Shown: piece by piece, positions 1 through 9,220 of the stretch
Numbering within the stretch: the first letter of the stretch is position 1
Layout of the letters: each line of letters starts with the position of its first letter
Source of the DNA: an uncultured Bacteroidales bacterium
GTDB lineage: Bacteria; Bacteroidota; Bacteroidia; Bacteroidales; WCHB1-69
Length of the DNA stretch: 64,000 nt
Reading direction: 5' to 3'
NCBI GenBank assembly: GCA_934699095.1
Contig: CAKUVI010000001.1
Coordinates: 186,001-250,000, forward strand
The notes under the pieces: generated by a model
The model's database searches: none
What the model was told of the DNA's origin: nothing
The model's input: the letters and a program-made list of their open reading frames with translations, nothing else
Translations under genes and position numbers: made by a program

Positions 1-3000
1 ACAAATTATGAATACACCATCACAAATGGTGATGAAGTAATTCCTTCAAGCCAATACTCAAGCTTGTATGCTGGTACTTACACTATCAATGCTGTAAATA
101 CTGATACATACTGTCAGGCTGTTCCTAAGACTGTTACTATCCAAGATGAAACAACAGATCCTGTATTTACTTTGACTTCTTCAATGAACAACAATTGTGA
201 TCCTGCTAAGTTCGATGGTAAGATTACGGTTAATGTTTCTAATACTAACAAAGTTGGTACTAACAACACTTATGTTCTTATTTACAATGGAGTAGACGAA
301 GAAGGGGTTGTTGCCGAACAAACTACTAATGTATTCACTGGCTTGAACGGTGGCAACTACACAGTACAAGTTATTTCTCAATATGGATGTTCATCAGTTA
401 AGGATATTAATGTTGCTCAATATCAAGCTCCTGCTCTTGTTATGACATCTTCACCTAACACAATGTGTGTAAGCACATTTGAGAAACCTGGTAACGGTAC
501 TATCACTATTACTGCTCCAGTTTCAACAGCTGATGGTAAACACTTCTATCACTATAACTACTACTACGCATTGAATCCTGACATGGATGTTCCTTATCAC
601 GATCCATTGACAATGACCAAATATTGGTTGGCAACTGATTTGTATCATGTAATAGCTTTGGATACCGTAACAGGTTGTAAGGCTGAAGGTGACATCGCTG
701 TTGGTCATGAGACATTCAATGTAACTCCTGTATTCGCTACAACTGACAATACCAACTGTGAAGGTGCTTATAATGGTACAATCACTGTTACAGAAGTTGT
801 TTCTGACAATATCGACGCTATTTGGAAATACAGTATGGATGGTGTTAACTTCACTACTAACAATGTATTCACAGGTTTGAAAGACGGTGCTTACATCGTT
901 TACGTTCAAGATGTTAATACTGGATGTATCTACAATGGTACAGCTACAATCAATAATGGTGATGAATGTGCTCCTGTTATCACAGTAACCGATACTAAGG
1001 GTAACACTGGCACAGAGTTCCACTATTGCGTTGGTGAAGTTGTAGATCTCGTAGCTACCGCATCTGCTGCAGAAGGTTGCGCTGAGGGTGAATATGACTA
1101 TAACTGGTTCGTAGATTGCCACAGCCGTACTTCTAATACAAATACAATCGATGTTCTCACCGACGAAGCTCCATTCTGCTGTCACTATGTTGTAACAGCT
1201 AAGAGCCACGCTACAGGATGCTCACAAACTCAAGAGATCACCGTATGTATTGAAAAGAATCCTGAAGTTATCTTCACAGTTAACGATCAACCTATCGAAG
1301 GTAATACCGCTGAAATTTGTCAAAATGAAGAAGTTAAGATTGGTATCCTTAAATCTTACACAGAAAATGGTTACACAACTAACATTGAGTCATGCATTTG
1401 GACCAATGCATTCCACTCTACTTCATTTGATACCACATTCGCTGCTAACAGCTTGCAACCTGATTCATCATATTCATTCTGTGTTGACGTTGTAAGTGAA
1501 TATGGTTGTACAAACCGCGCTATCTTCACTTTGAAGGTTAATGCTTCTCCATACGTTACAATTTACGACACTGTATGTACTTCATATACATTCAATCTCA
1601 CAGGTGCAACACAAGTTCGTTATAACGAAGCTGGTGAGTTGGTTAACATTGAACCTGCATTGGTTGACGCAGAAGCTAATTTCGATGGAGAAAATGTTTA
1701 TACTCCTCATATAGTTGATGCTAATGGTTACCTTTATTATGATCAATCACAATTGGATTCAATTGCATATCCATTATTGTTGAAATATCAAACTGTAAAT
1801 GGTTGTGACAGTATTGTTAATCACCACATCACCTTCCTCGGTTTGCCTAAGATTGAGTTCAATACTACTGATACAGTTGTTGTATGTCCTGGTACTACTG
1901 TTGCTGAAGTACTTGCAAAAGCTAATTTGAATGTTTCAAATGCTGGCGATACAACTTACCTTTTGAATGGTGAATCAGTAGAATTGACTGATCCTATTGA
2001 GTTCGTTAACAACAATAACCTGTTGAACAACATTACAATTGTAGGTACCGCTGGTCCTAAGGGTAACAACTATGCTTGTGAATCAACAAAGACATTGGCA
2101 TTCTACTTGATCGGTGAACCTGAATTTGTAAAAGTTGGTTTCGAACCTACTGAATATTGTGCAGGAGATAACATGTTGTTCCACAACGATATAACATTCA
2201 ACTATCCACACAGAGCTTCTGGTGATGTTGTTGTATCACTTATCTTCCGTGACACTACAAATGGTACTGTTGTTGAGACAGTTGTTGATGAAAATGTAAA
2301 TCTCCCAGAGTATGAGGCTAGTACTACAAACTACTTTGTAAATACTGCTTATACAAAGTATGATCAACACAATGGTTACTTCATCCTTAAGGTTGATAAT
2401 GGTTGTGACGTTAAGTACAGCGATCCTTACTACATCCGTGTTGACTCATCAGTTGTAACTATCGAACAAAATGAGTTCTGTATCAATGAGGTAGTTAATA
2501 TCGCCGCAATCTGTGGTAATCCTGAAGGCTTCGATTTCAGCAATGCAAATCTCGTATTCATCAACGAAACCGAGCAAGGTACAACTACAGCAATCAGAGC
2601 TAATGGTGATGAAATTGGTCAAGACTTCACTGGTTGGAAGATGACCGTAACAAACATCTCTTATGATGGTCCTTGTAAGACTGTTAAATCAGATACAGTT
2701 AATGTTACAGTTAAACTTCTTCCTTCTATCAATGTAACAGCTCAATTCCCAGTATCAGTTTGCTACGAGGATGAAAATATTATTCCTTCGTTCACCTTCT
2801 CTAACTACACATCTGCTAAGTTAGTTGTTAAGGGTGTTAAACGTGAGAATATTGCTAACACATTTGGTGAATATGCTGATGTTGTTGCAACAGACAGCAC
2901 TGTAATCCCTGTATTCAACGTTTCTACTGACCTTCTTGATCAAGTTGTTGACGCAATGGCTAATTATTTCGTAGCTGAAGTAATTCTTTATGCTGAAAAC

Positions 3001-5133
3001 GAATGTGGTCAAGTATCAGAATCATTTGGTAAGACACGCGTTGTTAAGACAGTTGACATTACTTCTGCTAACGAGGCTGTTATCTGCAATGAGGCTACTG
3101 TAATTGATGCTGTTAAAGCTGCTAACACTGAGTACGCTTGGAACAATGTTATTGCTAATGAAAATGATTCATTGTTCAATGATCGTGTTCAATACACAAT
3201 CGTTCGCAATGGTGAAATAGTTTCTTATGTTGAAGCTGCTGGTGCAGTTCTTACAGAAATCGGTGCACAAGATGGTGATTCACTTATGATCATCACTATG
3301 ACTGATGCTTGTGATTATAAAGACACTGCATTCGTAAAACTCAACATCGCTACTATCACATTCAACGAACCTGAGTTGAAAGCTGCTTGCGCAGGCTCAG
3401 CATTGAGCGAATTCATTGATGTTGCTCCTGAGTTCACAGGTAAGGCTACCGTTACTGAAGAAGGTTGGTACATTGCTACTACACCTGATATGACAGACGC
3501 TGTTGCTATTGAAGAAACTGAAGTTATTACTAAAGAGAACATTGGTGACTACGTAGCATACGTTTGGAAGACTACATGCAAGGACAGTGTATCTACTACT
3601 CCTATGGCATTAGAAATCAACGTTGCTCCTGCAGTTAACTTCACTGAAGATATTTTGACAGTTTGTGCTGAATCTTCTATGGTTCCTGAATACACTGTTG
3701 AATCAGAGCCAGCTGCTATCGATACCACATGGGCAATCAATGGCAATGCAATCGAAGATATTAACACTTATGCGTATGCAACTACAGATACAATGCTTGT
3801 AATCACAGTATCTAACGAATGTGGTTCAACAAGCGACACTATCAAGGTTGTTGTTAATCCGCTTCCTACACCTGAAGTACTTGGCGACACAATCGTATGT
3901 GCTAACAAGGAAGTTAAGCTCATCGTTAACAATGCAGTTGCTACTTCAACTTACACATGGTACAATGCAGCTGATGACACAGAGGTTGCTACTGTAACAG
4001 GTACTGATACTGCAGTTATCACTTCAGCTGAGGGTGTTAACAAGTATTATGTTGAAGAGACAGACGTTAACGGATGTGTAGGTACAAGTGAAAATGAAGT
4101 TACTATTGAGTCAAGTGACAATCCTCAATTCATCTTCACATACGAAGGTGCTGAGACTCACGTAATCAATGGTATCCAAACAAGTGAAGATCAGTTCTTG
4201 AACTACACTTGGAAGATCAACCAGATGTGTTTGAACCCAGATACATTGGTATATGTAAACTTCCACTTCTACCATAACGACACATTGATTGACAATTCTA
4301 AGTTGTCACAATACTTCGCAATCCAAACACAACAAGTTCCTCAATCACAAGGTGGTGGTACAATGGATTGGATGGGCAGCGATCAAATCAGTTGGATTAA
4401 TGCTGATGGTACTCCAAACCAAGGCTTCACAACTTATTACAACGCTTCTACAATCCTCAATACACCTAACACATACGGTGGCAACCACTTCCCAGCTTCA
4501 ACACTTGGTACTGATAATGGTAACTACTATACTTCATTCTACTTGCACTTCTTCAACAATCGTGAAGTATCTAAGGTTCTTGCTCCATTCTCAATTCCTG
4601 GTGAATATAAGATCGTTTACGAGTTGTGGTCAACCAACCACCACGAAGTATTCCAAGATCTCTACACAAATGAGGAAACTAATACTAACAAGCACATTGG
4701 TGCACAAGGTGCTAAATCACCTACAACCGATGGCTATCCTACAATCTTAGCACTTCTTGCTACTGATTCATTGATTATCAACGTTGAGGGTGAAACTTTG
4801 ACCAAACAACAAGCTCCTCAGGCTGCACCTCAAACATCTCCTGCTATCTACAACGTAAATACAGAAGACAATGCACCTGCAATGGAAGTATGGCCTAACC
4901 CTGCAACAACTTCAACAACTAAGTTGACAGCTCGCGTTCACAACATGAGCGGTGATGCTCAAGTTGTAATCACTGAAATGACAGGTCGTCAGATCTTCGG
5001 TGACAGAACCACTATCGACAGTGATGACTTCATCTACGAATGTTCAATCAACAACCTTTCACAAGGTGTTTACGTAATGACAATTCGTACAAAGGACGGT
5101 CTCGCTACTAAGAAGATTGTTGTAAGACGATAA
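1..5133 (+). CDS. T9SS-sorted giant surface protein, 5'-truncated by window edge
   Basis: The reading frame is open from base 1, so the true start lies outside the window; about 1,710 residues are visible. The body is a long series of beta-rich, Cys-containing modules rich in Thr, Val and Asn, with recurrent phrases such as NGCDS and VTDxxGC. This resembles the PKD-like and SprB-like repeats of Bacteroidota adhesins. The last 80 residues form a type A T9SS C-terminal sorting domain: a VWPNPATTS start, a central beta-sandwich, then GVYVMTIRTKDG and a terminal KKIVVRR. Such domains direct export across the outer membrane by the PorSS/T9SS machinery and are then cleaved off. Probably a cell-surface or secreted adhesin; the ligand cannot be inferred. 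Codon use is strongly A/T-ending, unlike the GC-richer debris near 36-40 kb. A rho-independent terminator follows directly. Confidence 0.88.
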   Translation, partial: TNYEYTITNGDEVIPSSQYSSLYAGTYTINAVNTDTYCQAVPKTVTIQDETTDPVFTLTSSMNNNCDPAKFDGKITVNVSNTNKVGTNNTYVLIYNGVDEEGVVAEQTTNVFTGLNGGNYTVQVISQYGCSSVKDINVAQYQAPALVMTSSPNTMCVSTFEKPGNGTITITAPVSTADGKHFYHYNYYYALNPDMDVPYHDPLTMTKYWLATDLYHVIALDTVTGCKAEGDIAVGHETFNVTPVFATTDNTNCEGAYNGTITVTEVVSDNIDAIWKYSMDGVNFTTNNVFTGLKDGAYIVYVQDVNTGCIYNGTATINNGDECAPVITVTDTKGNTGTEFHYCVGEVVDLVATASAAEGCAEGEYDYNWFVDCHSRTSNTNTIDVLTDEAPFCCHYVVTAKSHATGCSQTQEITVCIEKNPEVIFTVNDQPIEGNTAEICQNEEVKIGILKSYTENGYTTNIESCIWTNAFHSTSFDTTFAANSLQPDSSYSFCVDVVSEYGCTNRAIFTLKVNASPYVTIYDTVCTSYTFNLTGATQVRYNEAGELVNIEPALVDAEANFDGENVYTPHIVDANGYLYYDQSQLDSIAYPLLLKYQTVNGCDSIVNHHITFLGLPKIEFNTTDTVVVCPGTTVAEVLAKANLNVSNAGDTTYLLNGESVELTDPIEFVNNNNLLNNITIVGTAGPKGNNYACESTKTLAFYLIGEPEFVKVGFEPTEYCAGDNMLFHNDITFNYPHRASGDVVVSLIFRDTTNGTVVETVVDENVNLPEYEASTTNYFVNTAYTKYDQHNGYFILKVDNGCDVKYSDPYYIRVDSSVVTIEQNEFCINEVVNIAAICGNPEGFDFSNANLVFINETEQGTTTAIRANGDEIGQDFTGWKMTVTNISYDGPCKTVKSDTVNVTVKLLPSINVTAQFPVSVCYEDENIIPSFTFSNYTSAKLVVKGVKRENIANTFGEYADVVATDSTVIPVFNVSTDLLDQVVDAMANYFVAEVILYAENECGQVSESFGKTRVVKTVDITSANEAVICNEATVIDAVKAANTEYAWNNVIANENDSLFNDRVQYTIVRNGEIVSYVEAAGAVLTEIGAQDGDSLMIITMTDACDYKDTAFVKLNIATITFNEPELKAACAGSALSEFIDVAPEFTGKATVTEEGWYIATTPDMTDAVAIEETEVITKENIGDYVAYVWKTTCKDSVSTTPMALEINVAPAVNFTEDILTVCAESSMVPEYTVESEPAAIDTTWAINGNAIEDINTYAYATTDTMLVITVSNECGSTSDTIKVVVNPLPTPEVLGDTIVCANKEVKLIVNNAVATSTYTWYNAADDTEVATVTGTDTAVITSAEGVNKYYVEETDVNGCVGTSENEVTIESSDNPQFIFTYEGAETHVINGIQTSEDQFLNYTWKINQMCLNPDTLVYVNFHFYHNDTLIDNSKLSQYFAIQTQQVPQSQGGGTMDWMGSDQISWINADGTPNQGFTTYYNASTILNTPNTYGGNHFPASTLGTDNGNYYTSFYLHFFNNREVSKVLAPFSIPGEYKIVYELWSTNHHEVFQDLYTNEETNTNKHIGAQGAKSPTTDGYPTILALLATDSLIINVEGETLTKQQAPQAAPQTSPAIYNVNTEDNAPAMEVWPNPATTSTTKLTARVHNMSGDAQVVITEMTGRQIFGDRTTIDSDDFIYECSINNLSQGVYVMTIRTKDGLATKKIVVRR

Positions 5134-5152
5134 TCATTAACGATATAGATTC

Positions 5153-5188
5153 AAGGGAGTTGCACATATTGTGTCAACTCCCTTTTTT
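5153..5188 (+). terminator. Rho-independent terminator after the T9SS gene
   Basis: Ten-base-pair stem AAGGGAGTTG/CAACTCCCTT (5153-5162 with 5175-5184) followed by a T-run. It lies 20 bases past the stop codon and just before the ABC exporter gene. Confidence 0.85.
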
Positions 5189-5198
5189 ATAATCTTTT

Positions 5199-6995
5199 AT
5201 GAAGAATAGAAAATTTATTATTTGGATTTTGAATCGTTACAAAGGACGTTTTGCGCTTATTTTTATTTTAAGTGCTGCCGCTTCGATTTTGTCATTGTTT
5301 ACAATGATAATGATTGAACCTTTTATAAAGCTTTTGTTTCGTGGAAATCTTAATGATTTAAGCACAATTTCTGGTTTTGTTGTTTCTATTCTTTCCAATT
5401 ATTTCGATTTATATTCACTCGAAGGTTCATTCATAGTACTTATTATTACTGCTATTTTACTCTTTTTTCTCAAAAATTTTTTTCAATATTTGTCGCAGTG
5501 TACTATGGCTCACATCCGAAGTCATTATACCTACTCTCTGCGTCAGAATTTATATGACAAGATAGTTACTTTGCCATTAGGATTTTTTAATAAAGAAAAA
5601 CGTGGAGATTATGTTTCCAGGGTTGCCTCTGACGTTCAGGAATCTGATTACACATTGCTCTCCTCCATATATATTTTTTTGACCGAGCCTGTCACAATCG
5701 TATGTTACCTTCTGTTTCTTTTCTACATCGATTATCAATTGACATTATGGTCGCTGTTGCTATTTCCAATAGCGTTTTTGTTGATAGGTTTTCTCTCTCA
5801 CTCTTTGCGCAAAGATTCTAAAAATGCAAAGCAGAGGCTTGGGTCGTTGACATCATTTGTGGAAGAGACCCTGATCGGTTATCGAGTGATGACTATATTC
5901 AATCAACAGGGTTATTTTTATGACAAATACGACAAGCTAAACCATGCTTTCCATGATAAACAGCGAACTATTTACCGGAAGTCATATTTAGCATCTCCCT
6001 TGAGTGAATTTTTGGGAGTTTCTGTGGTTATGGCAGTTTTGGTCATAGGTGGAACTCTTGTGTTGTCTGAGAGGTCACCTTTGTCAGCGGAGCTTTTTAT
6101 TACATTCATTGCGATTTTCTCGCAGTTGATTAATCCGATCAAGAATCTTTCAACTGCATTTGCAGAATACAAAAGAGGGCAGGCTGCTTTGGATAGGATG
6201 AAGTCTTTTATTTCTGTTGAAGATGACATTAAGGAAAATGATTTCACGGAATCAATTCCAGATTTTTCACAATCTATAATTTTTAACGATGTATGTTTTG
6301 CTTATAAAGACGCACCGGAAGTAAAAGTTCTCAGCAATATCAACATTGAAATAAAGAAAGGCAGCACCATTGCCTTCGTAGGTGAATCCGGTGCCGGAAA
6401 GACTACGATTTCCGACCTCCTGATGCGTTTTTACGAGCCTACAGACGGTGAAATAACTTATGATGGTCTTCCTATCAACAAATTACCTGTTAGGGAATAC
6501 AGATCACATTTTGCATTGGTTTCTCAGGATGTGATGTTGTTTCACGACACTTTTTACAATAATATCACTTTAGGGAAATCAGCCTCAATGGATGAAGTAG
6601 TATCAGCAGCCAAGTCGGCTGGCATTTACGATTTCATTCAGTCGTTTCCTGAAGGTTTTGAACATCAGATTGGAGATATGGGTAGTACTATTTCAGGAGG
6701 ACAGAGGCAGAAGATCAGTATTGCCCGGGCTATTTTAAGGAGAGTGCCAATCATTATCTTAGACGAGGCCACATCTGCAATGGACACAGAGTCGGAGCGT
6801 TTTTTCCAGACTTCGATAGACAGTCTTTTCAAGGATCGTACAAAAGTGGTCATTGCGCACCGTTTGTCCACTATTGCAAATGCAGATTGTATTTATGTGA
6901 TTCATAATGGTGAGATTGTGGAATCAGGATCTCACAACGAGTTAGTGGCAAATAAATCATATTACCATAGATTATTAACAATTCAGAATCAATAG
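5199..6995 (+). CDS. ABC exporter, MsbA-like fused permease/ATPase
   Basis: A 598-residue half-transporter, the usual length for the MsbA/LmrA type. Residues 1-320 form a six-helix ABC transmembrane domain and residues 345-598 the nucleotide-binding domain. Visible motifs are Walker A GESGAGKTT (about residue 395), the signature ISGGQRQK (about 498), Walker B IIILDEAT (about 520) and the H-loop AHRLST. It would work as a homodimer in the inner membrane, exporting lipid A-core, another lipid or a hydrophobic compound; the substrate cannot be read from the sequence. Only one base separates its stop from trmB, so the two are probably cotranscribed. It begins right after a terminator, so its promoter must be very close or inside the preceding gene. 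Confidence 0.9.
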   Translation: MKNRKFIIWILNRYKGRFALIFILSAAASILSLFTMIMIEPFIKLLFRGNLNDLSTISGFVVSILSNYFDLYSLEGSFIVLIITAILLFFLKNFFQYLSQCTMAHIRSHYTYSLRQNLYDKIVTLPLGFFNKEKRGDYVSRVASDVQESDYTLLSSIYIFLTEPVTIVCYLLFLFYIDYQLTLWSLLLFPIAFLLIGFLSHSLRKDSKNAKQRLGSLTSFVEETLIGYRVMTIFNQQGYFYDKYDKLNHAFHDKQRTIYRKSYLASPLSEFLGVSVVMAVLVIGGTLVLSERSPLSAELFITFIAIFSQLINPIKNLSTAFAEYKRGQAALDRMKSFISVEDDIKENDFTESIPDFSQSIIFNDVCFAYKDAPEVKVLSNINIEIKKGSTIAFVGESGAGKTTISDLLMRFYEPTDGEITYDGLPINKLPVREYRSHFALVSQDVMLFHDTFYNNITLGKSASMDEVVSAAKSAGIYDFIQSFPEGFEHQIGDMGSTISGGQRQKISIARAILRRVPIIILDEATSAMDTESERFFQTSIDSLFKDRTKVVIAHRLSTIANADCIYVIHNGEIVESGSHNELVANKSYYHRLLTIQNQ

Positions 6996-6996
6996 T

Positions 6997-7659
6997 ATGG
7001 CGAAACACAAATTACAGCGCTTTGCTGAAAACGAAACATTTGGCAATCTGTTCCAGCATTCAGATTATGATCGAGTAGGGGAGGAATTTCCATTGAAGGG
7101 CAGTTGGCGTAAAGATTATTTTCACAATGAAAACCCGGTCATTTTGGAGTTAGGATGTGGTAAGGGCGAATATACAATAGCCATGGCAAAGCGATTTCCA
7201 GGCCGAAACTATATAGGGATAGACAGGAAAGGAGCGAGATTGTGGCGAGGATGCAAGGACGCCATTGAACAAAACCTTGAGAATGTTGCGTTTTTACGTA
7301 TTGCAATAGATAATATTCCATACTATTTCGGGACGAATGAGGTGGACGAGATTTGGGTGACATTCCCTGACCCGCAGCCTAAGAAAGAGAGAAAACGTTT
7401 GGTTTCACCAAAATTTATTGACACTTATAGAAAGATTTTGAAAAGTGGGAGCGGGGTGGTGCATTTGAAGACAGACAGCGATCTGCTTTACGAATATCTT
7501 TTGGAGACTGCAGTAGCTGAGAAATGGGATATTCTTGAAAACATTGAGAATGTTTATGGGGGGCAGGCTGACTCGTTATTGACCGAAGTGCAGACTTTCT
7601 ACGAGCGTAAGTGGCTTGAAGAGGGGAAGACGATACATTACGTCAGAGTGCGCGTATAG
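6997..7659 (+). CDS. trmB: tRNA (guanine-N7-)-methyltransferase TrmB
   Basis: 220 residues, the normal family length. It makes m7G46 in the variable loop of tRNAs using S-adenosylmethionine. The SAM-binding loop ELGCGKGEYT is near residue 50 and the family motif FPDPQPKKERKR is near residue 125, matching the TrmB signature FPDPWPKKRH. The start ATG follows the ABC exporter stop by one base, indicating one transcript. A convergent small gene for a Cys-rich protein ends 6 bases downstream. Confidence 0.93.
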   Translation: MAKHKLQRFAENETFGNLFQHSDYDRVGEEFPLKGSWRKDYFHNENPVILELGCGKGEYTIAMAKRFPGRNYIGIDRKGARLWRGCKDAIEQNLENVAFLRIAIDNIPYYFGTNEVDEIWVTFPDPQPKKERKRLVSPKFIDTYRKILKSGSGVVHLKTDSDLLYEYLLETAVAEKWDILENIENVYGGQADSLLTEVQTFYERKWLEEGKTIHYVRVRV

Positions 7660-7665
7660 GCGCAT

Positions 7666-7818
7666 TTAACAGCCTTTGCAACCCTTGCAATTGGGGCTTC
7701 CGCAGCCGCAATTGCATCCACCACCGCCTTTTTTGAGGCGTTTTACAAAGTAGATGATTGCAGAGATGGCCGCCGCCGCGATAATTGCATATACTATAAC
7801 TTCTTGAGCACTAATCAT
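7666..7818 (-). CDS. FeoB-associated Cys-rich membrane protein, 50 residues
   Basis: A short gene (ATG at 7818, TAA at 7666-7668). The N-terminal half is a single hydrophobic helix (VIVYAIIAAAAISAIIYFV), then a basic KRLKK stop-transfer, a Gly run and a tail with seven Cys: CNCGCGSPNC and CKGCKGC. This is the layout of the FeoB-associated Cys-rich membrane protein family, usually encoded next to feoB and thought to help ferrous iron handling, by analogy with FeoC. Here the FeoA-FeoB gene lies on the same strand but about 2.8 kb upstream, separated by rnfBC on the other strand. The function is inferred from family and from the Cys tail. Confidence 0.8.
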   Translation of the reverse strand: MISAQEVIVYAIIAAAAISAIIYFVKRLKKGGGGCNCGCGSPNCKGCKGC

Positions 7819-7969
7819 TTCGTTTTTGTTTTATTCGGATTGCAAAGGTACACAAAATTTTTTTATGATGTTATCTGATAGAAAAAACGTAGGTTTAATT
7901 GCAGTCAATTGCAATTCCCTTCTATTCAGGTTGGGTGATTGGAGGCGGGGCAATTTGACAATGGGAAAT

Positions 7970-8223
7970 GTAGAGACGCGCCATGGCATATTTGATGAAA
8001 AACTGGAAATAAAACGAAAAAAAAGGCGGAAAACCTGTCGAAAACAGACTTTTCGCCTTTTTTTTGCGTCTGAGAGACTTTGTCGCCGCTGGTTTGTTCT
8101 GCCTGTGACACCAACACCATCCGGTGTCAACCTTGACAGTTTCGCATCTGGAGCCTTGCTGTGTTGGGAGACCGACAGAAAAGGTACGGGGTTTTCAGCG
8201 GGCTCGCCATGGCACGTCTCTAC
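7970..8223. repeat. MITE/REP-like segment bounded by 18-bp inverted repeats
   Basis: The left end GTAGAGACGCGCCATGGC (7970-7987) matches the reverse complement of the right end (8206-8223) at 17 of 18 positions. No transposase is encoded. The GTAGAGACG edge recurs near 61150, again as the arm of a hairpin, suggesting a dispersed palindromic family. Whether the 254 bp moved as one unit, or two REP copies happen to flank the hairpin, cannot be decided here. Confidence 0.55.
8017..8066. terminator. Hairpin with flanking A and T tracts, probable bidirectional terminator
   Basis: A-tract plus GGCG (8017-8028) pairs with CGCC plus T-tract (8054-8066), with an inner CTGT/ACAG stem. The A/T symmetry would allow termination in either direction. 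It lies within the inverted-repeat segment upstream of rnfB. Confidence 0.55.
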
Positions 8224-8311
8224 TGCTTTCTGGGAATTTGGTTTTGTCGGACGCCAATGATAATCATAATTTCTATGGAATTTTTATTTTTTTGAGTAAT
8301 AAAAAAAATAG

Positions 8312-8319
8312 TACCTTTG
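8312..8319 (+). promoter_or_regulatory. Bacteroidota -7 box for rnfBC
   Basis: TACCTTTG fits the TAnnTTTG consensus and lies 23 bases before the rnfB ATG. Confidence 0.65.
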
Positions 8320-8342
8320 CGGTGCTTTATAAAAGGTGAATT

Positions 8343-9206
8343 ATGTCAACAACAACAATCATTTACGCAGCGTTAACTGTCGGAATTACAGGGCTAATAG
8401 CGGCTGTAATCTTGTATTTTGTATCAAAGTTTTTCCATGTAGAGGAAGATCCTCGCATTGATTTGGTTCAGGCTTGTCTGCCGAACGCCAACTGTGGTGG
8501 TTGCGGTTTTGCCGGATGCAGGGCCATGGCAGAGGCTATTGTCACCAACAACGACCTCAATGTGGCGTATTGTCCTGGCAGCGACCTGGAGAAGATTGCC
8601 GAGATAATGCATTTGAATGCAGTTGCGCATGAGCCTCAGGTGTCGGTGGTTCGTTGTAATGGCACGTGTGAGAACGCGCCAGCCAAATCGTTTTATGATT
8701 CGGCTTTGACATGTGCATTTGCCAATACTTTGTTCGCTGGTGAGAAGGCTTGTGCATACGGATGCCTCGGATGTGGCGACTGCGTGAGTGTATGTCAATT
8801 TGATGCTATAAAGATCAATCCGGAAACGCACTTGCCTGTTGTTGACGAAGATCTTTGTGTTGGTTGTAAAGCTTGTGCGAATGCATGTCCGCGCAAGGTG
8901 ATAGAGATACGAGACAAGGGCAGGAACGGCAGGAGGGTATATGTGGCTTGCAACAATAAAGAGAAAGGCGGTGTGGCCAAAAAGAACTGTGCAGCAGCTT
9001 GTATCGGTTGTGGCAAGTGTGCCCGCGTTTGTCCGTTTGATGCCATCACTGTTGACAATAATCTGGCATACATTGATTACCATAAATGCAAGGCATGTCG
9101 TAAATGTGTAAGTGAATGCCCTTCAGGAGCAATTCTAACTGCAAATTTCCCTGAGAAAAAAGAGGTGAAAACAGTTGAAACCGAAGCTGTTGCTGCGGAA
9201 GCATAG
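8343..9206 (+). CDS. rnfB: Rnf complex subunit B (RnfB), ferredoxin-type electron carrier
   Basis: 287 residues. RnfB is the Fe-S subunit of the membrane ferredoxin:NAD+ oxidoreductase (Rnf), which couples electron transfer to Na+ or H+ export. Residues 5-28 form the N-terminal membrane anchor. The RnfB-specific cluster ligands are C51, C54, C59 and C77 (NCGGCGFAGC motif). They are followed by four CxxCxxC-type sites, around CLGCGDCVSVC, CVGCKACANAC, CIGCGKCARVC and CKACRKCVSEC. A Glu/Ala-rich tail ends the protein. It is followed 14 bases later by rnfC. A typical Bacteroidales operon is rnfBCDGEA; here only B and C are present before a convergent feoAB. Confidence 0.92.
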   Translation: MSTTTIIYAALTVGITGLIAAVILYFVSKFFHVEEDPRIDLVQACLPNANCGGCGFAGCRAMAEAIVTNNDLNVAYCPGSDLEKIAEIMHLNAVAHEPQVSVVRCNGTCENAPAKSFYDSALTCAFANTLFAGEKACAYGCLGCGDCVSVCQFDAIKINPETHLPVVDEDLCVGCKACANACPRKVIEIRDKGRNGRRVYVACNNKEKGGVAKKNCAAACIGCGKCARVCPFDAITVDNNLAYIDYHKCKACRKCVSECPSGAILTANFPEKKEVKTVETEAVAAEA

Positions 9207-9220
9207 GATCATTAAAAGTC

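Larger units (their letters stand above)
7819..8342. other. Gene-free spacer between feo small gene and rnfB
   Basis: 524 bases. Open frames here (for example 7826-8260 plus) have no recognisable protein features and cross a hairpin and inverted repeats, so they are not called. The spacer holds a 254-bp inverted-repeat-bounded segment, a strong internal hairpin with A/T tracts and, at its right end, the rnfB promoter. Confidence 0.6.

Noticed and set aside
7826..8260. 144-codon open frame on the plus strand
   Set aside because: It crosses a perfect hairpin and inverted-repeat arms, has Arg/Lys/Phe runs from A and T tracts, no ribosome-binding site and no recognisable domain.
8424..9083. 219-codon open frame opposite rnfB
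   Set aside because: Antisense shadow of the rnfB coding sequence, with no features of its own.
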